From: Caldilineaceae bacterium
GTDB taxonomy: Bacteria > Chloroflexota > Anaerolineae > Caldilineales > Caldilineaceae
Assembly: GCA_020634755.1 (NCBI GenBank)
Contig: JACKBC010000012.1
Coordinates: forward strand, 62,001-126,000
Length of the DNA stretch: 64,000 bases
Direction of reading: 5' to 3'
Below the pieces are notes generated by a model that saw only the letters and a list, made by a program, of their open reading frames with translations, was not told where the DNA came from and did no database searches. Every line of letters begins with the position of its first letter. The first letter of the stretch is position 1. This document shows positions 25,487-33,308 of this stretch, piece by piece. A program made the translations under genes and the position numbers.

Positions 25487-27511
25487 TTAGCTTTGCGCAT
25501 AGACAGCGTCATGCGCCATATTGACGTTGTGGTCCTTGGACGGGCGTTCGCCCAAAATTGTTACCAATGTTCCTTGCGCCACTGTTTCGTGATCCAGCAG
25601 CGCTCTGGCCAGTTCATCAAGCAGGTGTTGATGCTGCGTGAGTAGATTGGTCACGCATTGGTGACGCTCGCTGAGCAGCTTTTGCACGGCTTGATCAATG
25701 TGCGACGCCGTGTCTTCGCTATAGCTGCGCCCCTGGGCCAGCTCGTAGCCCAAAAAAGGTTGCTCTTCATCGCCGTCAAACGCCGCCAACCCCAGCTCGC
25801 TCATGCCCCAGCGCGTGACCATGCGCCGGGCCAGGCGCGTGGCTTCCACCAGGTCATTTTCGGCGCCGGTGGTAATGTCGCCCAGGGCGATCTCTTCGGC
25901 CGTGCGTCCGCCCAGCATAACCGCCAGCCGCGCCAGCAGATAGGTGCGGCTATAGTTGTACTGTTCTTCTTCGGGCAGCTGCTCGGTGACGCCCAGCGCG
26001 CGGCCATGCGGAATAATCGTTACTTTATTAACGGGGTCGGCGTCGGGCAGCAGCCAAGCCGCCAGGGCGTGGCCTGCTTCATGATAAGCCACGATCTGGC
26101 GCGCTTGTGGGCTCAGCATGAGTGACCGTTCGCCGCCCAACAGCACTTTGTCAATGGCCGTTTCAAAGTCGCTCATGGTGACTTGGGTGTGACGCTGGTG
26201 TACGGCCCCCAGCGCGGCCTCATTACACAGGTTGGCCAGATCGGCGCCGCTCATGCCCACGGTGGCCTGCGCCAATTTGTCTAAATTTACATCATCGGCC
26301 AGATGCAGCGCACGCGTGTGAATGCGCAGAATCTCGGCGCGCCCGCGCTGGTCGGGTAGCCCCACCACCACTTGACGGTCAAAACGGCCCGGTCGCAGCA
26401 GCGCCGGATCCAGCACGTCGGGGCGATTGGTGGCGGCCAGCACAATGATTTCGTGGTGTTCATCAAAGCCATCCATCTCCACCAGCAGCTGGTTGAGCGT
26501 CTGCTCGCGTTCATCATTGGTGGCGCCCAGGCCGGCGCCGCGGCGGCGCCCTACCGCATCCAGTTCATCTATAAAGATAATGGCGGAGCCGGCCTCTTTG
26601 GCCTGCACAAAGAGATCACGCACGCGGCTGGCGCCCACGCCCACAAACATCTCCACAAATTCAGAACCGCTCAGGTTGAAAAAGGGCACACCAGCCTCAC
26701 CGGCCACGGCGCGCGCCAGCAGCGTTTTGCCGGTGCCGGGCGGCCCCACCAAGAGCACGCCGCGCGGCATGCGCGCGCCCAGCAGGCGAAACAGTTCTGG
26801 CTGTTTGAGGAAATCGACAATTTCGCGCAAGTCGGCTTTGGCCTCGTCGGCGCCGGCTACATCTTTAAAGGTCACTTCGGGATAATTACCGGCGGTCTGC
26901 TGGCGGGCGCGTGAGCGACCAAAGCCAAAAACATTGGACTGTTGCTGCATCATCTGGCGCCCCATAAAGCCAAAGTAAAGCAGCAAAAGCAGGATGGGCA
27001 GGCCATCGGTCAGGAGCAAAGCCAACCAAGGCGTTGACGGGGGCGTTACATTTACCGTCACTTTTTGGCGTTCTAACAGCGGCAGCAGCGTGGAGTCACC
27101 CACGTCGGTGGGGAAGTGGGTGGTGAAAGATGTGTAGGTCGTACTGACGGGTTGGCTGCTCGTCACGGCGGGCAGCTGGGCCGCGGCAGTCGCCGTTGGC
27201 GCGGCCGATTGTTGGGCGGCCTGCGGAGTTGCGGTGGCCGGGGGCCATACAATACTCTTGGCCAGGTCGCCATCAATATCCGAACCCGTGATATTAACTT
27301 GGGTGACATTGCCGGCCTGGACCTGTTCTAAAAATGCACTGTAAGGCAATGCTACCGACTGGTCGCCACTCGGCCAAAAGCTGCTTAGCGTCCAGAACAG
27401 CAAAATCACAAATAACGCCCACTGCATGATGGTGACGGCGCTGTTTGTCGGCGGTGTTGCCGGCGAATTATTGGTTGACGATTCGGGCTCTTTGGGTGGT
27501 ACAACGGTCAT
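25487..27511 (-). CDS. ftsH: ATP-dependent zinc metalloprotease FtsH
   Basis: 674 residues from ATG 27511 (GGAG 6 nt ahead; ATG 27514 also possible). First membrane helix about 29-46, external domain to about 160, second helix about 163-182. AAA module: Walker A GPPGTGKT (256-263), Walker B IIFIDELDAVG (311-321) and second region of homology near 357-379. Protease zinc site HEAGH (477-481). It degrades membrane and soluble regulatory proteins from the cytoplasmic face. The external domain has a Thr/Ala/Pro/Gln-rich insertion (about 90-125) that is unusual for FtsH. It leads the VIT-type transporter gene by a short gap. Confidence 0.97.
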   Translation of the reverse strand: MTVVPPKEPESSTNNSPATPPTNSAVTIMQWALFVILLFWTLSSFWPSGDQSVALPYSAFLEQVQAGNVTQVNITGSDIDGDLAKSIVWPPATATPQAAQQSAAPTATAAAQLPAVTSSQPVSTTYTSFTTHFPTDVGDSTLLPLLERQKVTVNVTPPSTPWLALLLTDGLPILLLLLYFGFMGRQMMQQQSNVFGFGRSRARQQTAGNYPEVTFKDVAGADEAKADLREIVDFLKQPELFRLLGARMPRGVLLVGPPGTGKTLLARAVAGEAGVPFFNLSGSEFVEMFVGVGASRVRDLFVQAKEAGSAIIFIDELDAVGRRRGAGLGATNDEREQTLNQLLVEMDGFDEHHEIIVLAATNRPDVLDPALLRPGRFDRQVVVGLPDQRGRAEILRIHTRALHLADDVNLDKLAQATVGMSGADLANLCNEAALGAVHQRHTQVTMSDFETAIDKVLLGGERSLMLSPQARQIVAYHEAGHALAAWLLPDADPVNKVTIIPHGRALGVTEQLPEEEQYNYSRTYLLARLAVMLGGRTAEEIALGDITTGAENDLVEATRLARRMVTRWGMSELGLAAFDGDEEQPFLGYELAQGRSYSEDTASHIDQAVQKLLSERHQCVTNLLTQHQHLLDELARALLDHETVAQGTLVTILGERPSKDHNVNMAHDAVYAQS

Positions 27512-27585
27512 CATGATCTCCTTGCAATGGGCGGGCGCTGCGAGCCCTCTGCGCACAATGCATAAAATCTTCATACTCTCTACAC

Positions 27586-27694
27586 AATGTCGGAAGGTAA
27601 GCCCGCGTCAAGGGCGACGCACGGTGAACACCCGAATGTTAAGGCCAAAATGCCGGACGCTGTGCGACGCACTTTGCGCTACCTGCATGACATT
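27586..27694. repeat. Family E palindromic dispersed element, copy 3
   Basis: AATGTCGGAAGGTAAG at left and GCATGACATT at right, with core GCGACGCACGGTG, CAAAATGCCGGACGC and GTGCGACGCAC. It sits between the start of ftsH and the end of the next minus-strand gene. Confidence 0.6.
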
Positions 27695-27700
27695 GACGCG

Positions 27701-28783
27701 CTACATGGGGTGCGGCAGCGTGGCTGGCTCCGGTGCAAGCGTCCTTTTTTCTTGCAGCCACAGTATCTGCATTTCCTGTACAACAACCGATAAAATGATG
27801 GCAACCGGTACGGCGAAAAAGACCCCCAAAATTCCGGCAGCCTTGGCGCCAACAAAAAGGGCAATCAGCACAACCGCCGACCGCAAGCCAATGGTGTGTC
27901 CATACAGCAGAGGCGCAATTAGGTGTCCTTCCGCCAGCGAAATGCTCAGATGCAGCACAATCACCCAAATCACCAGCCCAGGATGCACAACCAACGCACT
28001 CAGCACGGCCAGCATGGTGGCAATGATGCCGCCCAAGTAGGGCACAATTTCCAGCACGCCACCAATGAGGCCAATTGTCAACGCAAAGGGCACGCCCAAT
28101 ATCATCAACCCGGCGCTAAAGGTAACCGCAAAATAGAGGCCAATGAGCGGTTGTGACCAGACCCAGCGCGTCAGCCGCTGTTCGGTATTGTCGATCAATT
28201 TCTGCACGTGGATGTGATAGTGGCCTGGCGTCCAGCTCAAAAGCAGCCGGCTCAGCCATCTTTCATCTATGGCAAAGAAAAGGGTGAGAATGAGCAGAAC
28301 CATAAAATCCAACAGCAGATTGCTGACGCCGGCCACTGTGCCCAATGTGGTCTCCAAGACGGTGGCCAGCTGTTGGGTTAGATTGGGCGCCAGCGTCTCC
28401 GTAGAGGGTATCCACTGGGTCAAGGGCGTGCCGGCCAGCCGATTGAAAACTTCTTGGATCAGCGCCGGGCCATTTTTCTGTAGGGGAATCAACTCGGCGT
28501 GCAGGATTGGCAGCAGCAAGTTGCCCAGCAACAGCAGAAAGCCAAATAAAAGAGTGTAGATAGCCAGCACGGCCAAGGGCCGCGGCACGCGCCAACGGGC
28601 CAATGCGCTTATGGCCGGACGCATGCCCAAAGCCAACAGAAAAGCGCCCAGCACGATCCAGCCGATTTCTAAAATCAGGGTTGTGTAGGTGATGATTGTC
28701 CATGTGGCAACGACCAGGCCCAACAGCGCTAGCCACATCTGAAGGCTGATATGCAGATTTTGATCAATCCTTTGGACATTCAT
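27701..28783 (-). CDS. AI-2E (PerM/YdgG)-family membrane transporter
   Basis: 360 residues with about eight hydrophobic helices. Family marks include LGAFLLALGMRPAISALARWRVPRPLAVL near the N-terminus, the cytoplasmic segment TEQRLTRWVWSQPLIGL, GVPFALTIGLIGGVLEIVPYLGG and GVFFAVPVAIIL at the C-terminus. Members export diverse small molecules or act as Na+/H+ antiporters; the AI-2 assignment is proven only for one E. coli protein. The start at 28783 has no strong ribosome site. It stands alone between ftsH and an ABC operon. Confidence 0.88.
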   Translation of the reverse strand: MNVQRIDQNLHISLQMWLALLGLVVATWTIITYTTLILEIGWIVLGAFLLALGMRPAISALARWRVPRPLAVLAIYTLLFGFLLLLGNLLLPILHAELIPLQKNGPALIQEVFNRLAGTPLTQWIPSTETLAPNLTQQLATVLETTLGTVAGVSNLLLDFMVLLILTLFFAIDERWLSRLLLSWTPGHYHIHVQKLIDNTEQRLTRWVWSQPLIGLYFAVTFSAGLMILGVPFALTIGLIGGVLEIVPYLGGIIATMLAVLSALVVHPGLVIWVIVLHLSISLAEGHLIAPLLYGHTIGLRSAVVLIALFVGAKAAGILGVFFAVPVAIILSVVVQEMQILWLQEKRTLAPEPATLPHPM

Positions 28784-29028
28784 CTGGCCATTGCCTCATC
28801 CCGGAATTGCATTGATATCTCTCTGTATGCTGTTCATTTTAGGCCCAGGCAGGGTTCGTTGTAATCAGGCTATGGCACGGGAAAGGACTAGTCCTTCGGA
28901 CAAAACAGCTCCTGGTCAAACGGCTAGGGACTCTTCTGCCGCAAGTGATCTGGAGGCCTATGATTCTGTTTTTGGCTGTAAAGACCTTTTTGCTGGGGCT
29001 TGTCTAACACGCGGACCGCTGCGCGTAG

Positions 29029-29967
29029 TTAGCGACGTTGCGGATCGAAGGCGTCGCGCAGGCCATCACCCAAGAAGGAAAAGGAGAGGACAATGATGGT
29101 GAGCGCCAAGCTGGGAAAGAAGACCTGGCCCCAATTGGCCTCCAGGTAATCAATCGCCTGACGGATCATCTGCCCAATGCTGGGGTCCGGGGGCTGAATG
29201 CCCAAGCCCAGCAGGCTGAGCACTGCTTCGTTGACCACCACCGCCGCTACATCCAGCGTGGCGCTGACCACAATCAGGCCGGCCACGTTGGGCAGAATGT
29301 GGCGCCAGATCAGCCGTCGGTCGCGGGCGCCGACGCTGCGGGCGGCCGTAATGAAATCGCGCCGCTTTAGCGACAGCGTTTGCCCGCGCACATAGCGCGC
29401 CATCAGCGGCCAACTGACCAGCGCCAGCGAACCGGCTACCAGCAGCAAGCGCCCAATGCCGCCAAAGCGTTCGGTGACCGGCTGGCCAAAGATGGCGGCC
29501 ACCAAAATGGCAAAGAGCAGTCCTGGAAAGGCAAAGAGCATATCGGCCAGCCGCGCGATCAGCATATCCAGCCAGCCGCCAAAGTAGCCGGCCAGCAGCC
29601 CCAGCGTGGCGCCCACGCCAATATTGAGCAGCTCTACATAGAGGGCCACCAGCAGCGAGACGCGCAGCCCTTTGATAATGCGCGCCAGCGTATCTCGCCC
29701 CAGGCTGTCGGCCCCCAGCGGGTGCGTTGCACTGGGCCAGGCGTTGATGGCATTGTAATCCTGATAGTTGGGGTCCGTCTGATAAAAGCGTGGCCCCCCA
29801 ATGGCCAACAAGCTCAACAAGAGGATAATTACAAAGCTGGTCAGGGCCAGCCGATTTTGGGCAAAACGTTCCCAAAAGCTGGGCGCGCCGCGCTGCGCCA
29901 ACATGAATTGGGCATCTGCCGCCGACCGCCGAGTCGCCGACTCCATCTGTGCGTCCGTGCTGGTCAT
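29029..29967 (-). CDS. ABC transporter permease, DppC type
   Basis: 312 residues. Its ATG overlaps the stop of the preceding DppB gene by 4 nt (translational coupling). Signatures: HPLGADSLGRDTLARI, the coupling motif ITAARSVGARDRRLIWRHILPN and the end FLGDGLRDAFDPQ. It is the final gene of the third peptide-type operon in the window. Confidence 0.92.
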   Translation of the reverse strand: MTSTDAQMESATRRSAADAQFMLAQRGAPSFWERFAQNRLALTSFVIILLLSLLAIGGPRFYQTDPNYQDYNAINAWPSATHPLGADSLGRDTLARIIKGLRVSLLVALYVELLNIGVGATLGLLAGYFGGWLDMLIARLADMLFAFPGLLFAILVAAIFGQPVTERFGGIGRLLLVAGSLALVSWPLMARYVRGQTLSLKRRDFITAARSVGARDRRLIWRHILPNVAGLIVVSATLDVAAVVVNEAVLSLLGLGIQPPDPSIGQMIRQAIDYLEANWGQVFFPSLALTIIVLSFSFLGDGLRDAFDPQRR

Positions 29968-30911
29968 GCGCCCTCTTCTGCACCAATGCGCGGGTCAAGA
30001 AAGATGTAGGCCATATCGGTGACCAGATTCATAACCACCACGGCCACCGCCAATAGGACGGTGACGCCCTGGATCACCGGATAGTCGCGTTGGCCAATGG
30101 CCTGTACGCCAATAAAGCCGATGCCGGGGATGGCAAACAGGCTTTCCACCACAAAGGCGCCGGTCACTAAAAAGGCCAGCGCTGGGCCAATCACCGTGGC
30201 CACGGGCAGCAGCGCGTTGCGCAATCCATGTACATAAATGGTGCGCCGCTGCGTCAGTCCCTTGGCGCGCGCCGTTTGCATGTAGTCTTGGCTCAACACT
30301 TCCAGCATGCTGGAACGCATGAGGCGCGCAATATAGCCCACATTGGCCGCGGCCAGCACCAGGATGGGCATGACCCAATTGTCTGCCTGCCCCCAACCCG
30401 CCGCCGGCAGTGAAGGCAGCCCATGCTGATAGAGCGCAAAAAAGTTCACCGCTCGCAGAATGGGAATCAGCACAAAGCTGGGAATGGAGAAGAGCGCCAG
30501 CATGAGCGCCATGTTGAGCCGGTCCAGCCACGAGTCTTGGTGCAGCGCTGAGAAAACGCCCGCCGGAATGCCCAGCAGCAGGCTTACGAGCAGGGCCGTT
30601 CCACCCAGCTGGATCGATACCCAAACCCCGTTGCCCAAAATGTCGTTGACCGTGCGGTTCTGATAGCGATAAGAGATGCCCAAGTGGCCACGCAGCAGCC
30701 CCCCCACGTAGTTAAAATATTGCTGATACCAGGGCTGATCCAGCCCGTAAAGGTGGCGTAAGTTGTTATAGACCTGTGGATCGCGGCGCGGCCCCATGAG
30801 CACCAGGATCGGGTCGCCCGGCGCCAGATAACCGACAATAAAGGTGAGAAAGGTAATGCTAAATATGACAAAGATCAGGCTCAGCAGCCTGCGGCCAATC
30901 AGTCTACCCAC
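29964..30911 (-). CDS. ABC transporter permease, DppB type
   Basis: 315 residues from a GTG at 30911. The N-terminus MGRLIGRRLLSLIFVIFSIT, GYLAPGDPILVLMG and the coupling motif MQTARAKGLTQRRTIYVHGLRN are typical. The ribosome site is weak, which may mean low translation compared with the binding protein. It overlaps the DppC gene by 4 nt. Confidence 0.9.
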   Translation of the reverse strand: MGRLIGRRLLSLIFVIFSITFLTFIVGYLAPGDPILVLMGPRRDPQVYNNLRHLYGLDQPWYQQYFNYVGGLLRGHLGISYRYQNRTVNDILGNGVWVSIQLGGTALLVSLLLGIPAGVFSALHQDSWLDRLNMALMLALFSIPSFVLIPILRAVNFFALYQHGLPSLPAAGWGQADNWVMPILVLAAANVGYIARLMRSSMLEVLSQDYMQTARAKGLTQRRTIYVHGLRNALLPVATVIGPALAFLVTGAFVVESLFAIPGIGFIGVQAIGQRDYPVIQGVTVLLAVAVVVMNLVTDMAYIFLDPRIGAEEGA

Positions 30912-30931
30912 GACGTTGCTCGCTTAACATG

Positions 30932-31006
30932 ACATTACTCACTGAAACGTTACTCACTGAAACGTTACTCACGCAAACGTTACTCACTCAAACGTTACTC
31001 ACTTAA
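30932..31006. repeat. 15-bp tandem repeat, 5 units
   Basis: Unit ACGTTACTCACTGAA at 30932, 30947, 30962, 30977 and 30992 with one to three changes. It sits immediately before the GTG start of the DppB gene on the minus strand. Confidence 0.9.
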
Positions 31007-31010
31007 GATA

Positions 31011-31063
31011 ACAGGATGACAAGATGATTTGCCTAGCTTTATCAAATCATCTTGTCATCCTGT
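31011..31063. terminator. Perfect 21-bp spacer hairpin H4 (attenuator-like)
   Basis: Arms at 31011-31031 and 31043-31063 pair perfectly over 21 bp with an 11-nt loop (CCTAGCTTTAT). It sits between the binding-protein stop and the DppB gene. No T tract follows, so it may stabilise the 3' end or slow RNA polymerase rather than fully terminate. Confidence 0.6.
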
Positions 31064-31100
31064 CAATGATGGGGATTTTTATAGCAAACGCAGAACAGAT

Positions 31101-32747
31101 CTACTGCGGTCGTCCACGCACGGCAGACCAGTCGGGGATGATCAGGCCCTGGCCGGTAGGCACAACGCCGGAGACATAGGGCTTGATCAGAACGCTGAAG
31201 CTGGGCGTAAAGAGCGGCAGCCAACCCACGCTGTCAATGGCAATCTGTTCAGCCTGATTGTAGAGCTGGAAGCGATCCTGCGCACTGCCCGTGAAGGTGT
31301 CCGCCTGCATGGCCAGCTCATCAAATTGGGCGTTTTCCCAGTGTCCATTGTTGTTGGGTGAATCGCTGCGCAACTGCTGCGAGATAAAATTCTGCGGGTC
31401 AGGATAGTCGGCGCCCCAAATGCTCAAATAGAATTCGAGCCCATCTTCCGGCGTTAAATAGGTCGTGTCCAAGTTCTTGCTAAAGGTGGCCAGCTCCAGC
31501 GGCTGCAAAACCACATCGATGCCCAGGTTCTCTTTCCACTGTTGCTGTAAAAAGGTGGCCACTCGCTCGTTATCGCCTTCCACACCGTAGGACAGCGTGA
31601 CCTGCGGCAGCGGATTGTCTGGCCCATAGCCGGCTTTGGCCAGTTCGGCTTTGGCCGCTTCGGCATCAAAGGCCAACCCCTGCACTGGATATTGCGAACC
31701 GGGAAAACCGGCGGGCAAGATGCGGTCGGTAGCGCCCACCGCGCCATTGAGCACGCGCTGGGCGAGCGTCACTTTGTCCACGGACATGGCCAGGGCGCGG
31801 CGCACGTTTTCGTTGTCAAAAGGCGCCTTTTTGTTGTTAAAGCCCACATAGCGTACGGCAAACGAAGCCACGTTGTGGAAGTCCGGCGACGAACTCACTT
31901 CGGGGATGCGCGCCGACGGCACGGGATTTTGTTGGCTGCCCATAATGTCCAGGTCACCCGTGCGATAAAGCTGATAGGCCGTCTCCGAATCTTGGATAAA
32001 GGGCAGCTCGATTTCGCCAACGCCCACGGCGCCCGCCCAATAGTTGGGATTGGGCTCTAAGATCAATTTCTGATTATGCTGCCACTCTTTGACGCGGAAA
32101 GGGCCGGTGCCATAAGCCTGGTCGGTCCAGCTATCGCCCTGCTCTTCAATCAGCTTGAGCGGCACCACAAAGGTCACCGGGTAGGTGAGTTGCGCCAGAA
32201 AATAGGGCACGGTTTCATCAGTGGTAATGGCCAGCGTTTGGTCATCCACCACTTGGATGCCGCTGGCTTCCGCGGCGGCGCCGCTAGCCACATCCGCCGC
32301 CCCCACTACATGCTGCAACTGGAACGATGCTCCATACGAAGCCGTCTCCGGCTGCAACGCGCGATTGATAGAATCGGCAAAATCTTGCGCGGTCACGGCG
32401 GCGCCGTCGGCAAACTTGAGCCCCGACCGAATGGTAAAGGTATAGGTTTTGCCATCTTCGGAAACCGACCACTTTTCAGCGCCATCGGGCACCACATTGA
32501 GCTGCGCATCCAGCTTGACCAGGCCGCCAAAAATCAGGTTGATGGCCAACACGGATTGGGCATTTTGTGGATTGGCCGGGTCCAGGCCCGGCAGTTCATT
32601 GACGCCTTCTACGGACCAGAGCAATTTCTGGCTTGTGGCGCCGACTGGCCCTCCCGAAGCGGCTCCGGGCGCGGGCGCCACCGTGCAGGCAGCCAGTATG
32701 CCCACGGTGAGCAAGGATGTCAACATAATTTTCAGATATTTCTGCAT
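31101..32747 (-). CDS. Peptide-type ABC transporter substrate-binding lipoprotein (SBP family 5)
   Basis: 548 residues from ATG 32747 (GGGAGAA ahead), with lipoprotein signal LTSLLTVGILAAC. Family elements: GAEKWSVSEDGKTYTFTIRSGLKFADGAAVTAQDF, VRRALAMSVDKVTLAQRVL and GADYPDPQNFISQQL. The latter segment is typical of OppA-like oligopeptide binders. It is the first gene of a minus-strand operon with DppB and DppC types. A 15-bp tandem repeat lies just upstream of its start, so its leader is unusual. Confidence 0.92.
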   Translation of the reverse strand: MQKYLKIMLTSLLTVGILAACTVAPAPGAASGGPVGATSQKLLWSVEGVNELPGLDPANPQNAQSVLAINLIFGGLVKLDAQLNVVPDGAEKWSVSEDGKTYTFTIRSGLKFADGAAVTAQDFADSINRALQPETASYGASFQLQHVVGAADVASGAAAEASGIQVVDDQTLAITTDETVPYFLAQLTYPVTFVVPLKLIEEQGDSWTDQAYGTGPFRVKEWQHNQKLILEPNPNYWAGAVGVGEIELPFIQDSETAYQLYRTGDLDIMGSQQNPVPSARIPEVSSSPDFHNVASFAVRYVGFNNKKAPFDNENVRRALAMSVDKVTLAQRVLNGAVGATDRILPAGFPGSQYPVQGLAFDAEAAKAELAKAGYGPDNPLPQVTLSYGVEGDNERVATFLQQQWKENLGIDVVLQPLELATFSKNLDTTYLTPEDGLEFYLSIWGADYPDPQNFISQQLRSDSPNNNGHWENAQFDELAMQADTFTGSAQDRFQLYNQAEQIAIDSVGWLPLFTPSFSVLIKPYVSGVVPTGQGLIIPDWSAVRGRPQ

Positions 32748-32800
32748 TGTGTTCTCCCCTGGGTTGCAGGACATTGAGTTTGCAATGATTTAGGTGTGTC

Positions 32801-32860
32801 GTAATGACGCTTTTGGTAATGACGCTTTTGGTAATGATGGTTTTGGTAATGACGATTTGG
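32801..32860. repeat. 15-bp tandem repeat, 4 units, upstream of a binding-protein gene
   Basis: GTAATGACGCTTTTG twice, then GTAATGATGGTTTTG and GTAATGACGATTTGG, exactly adjacent. It lies 54 bp before the start of the minus-strand binding-protein gene, so within its leader or promoter. Confidence 0.9.
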
Positions 32861-33049
32861 CGCGATGTCTCTCGATGAGCGGTTTCGGGAATGCATGAAG
32901 AACCATATGGATTGATGTCTATCAGCGCTGCGCCAGCATCAGCGGGTCGGCTGGGAGCCATTTTTCAGTATGGCATATTTTCTGCTGGCTGACACTCATC
33001 CAACGGATAGGCTCTAGCTGGCCGATCGACTAGTACCATCGGCTACCGC

Positions 33050-33160
33050 AATAGTCCAGACGCCGCAACGGTGCTGGCAACATAATTACTTTGCTTGTAC
33101 TGAGGCATCGGTCGCGTTTGGAGAATCCAGCCCTCTCCCAGCCGTTGCGATCTATCGATA
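33050..33160. repeat. Family A palindromic dispersed element, copy 6 (with insertion)
   Basis: GCCGCAACGGTGCTGGCAAC at left and CAGCCGTTGCGATCTATCGATA at right, with about 25 extra bases in the left half. The rest of 32861-33308 holds nothing recognised. Confidence 0.55.
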
Positions 33161-33308
33161 GTCGCCGGAGTCCAGAAGCGCTTTTGTAGAGATGCTTAAA
33201 CTCTCCATGAGTTCGTCTTAAAGTCGCTGCTTCTGGGCTTGTGATAGGGTATTCTGACACGAAATGTCGCTCGGCTCAACTCACTATCCTGTTACAGGAG
33301 CGTAGACC

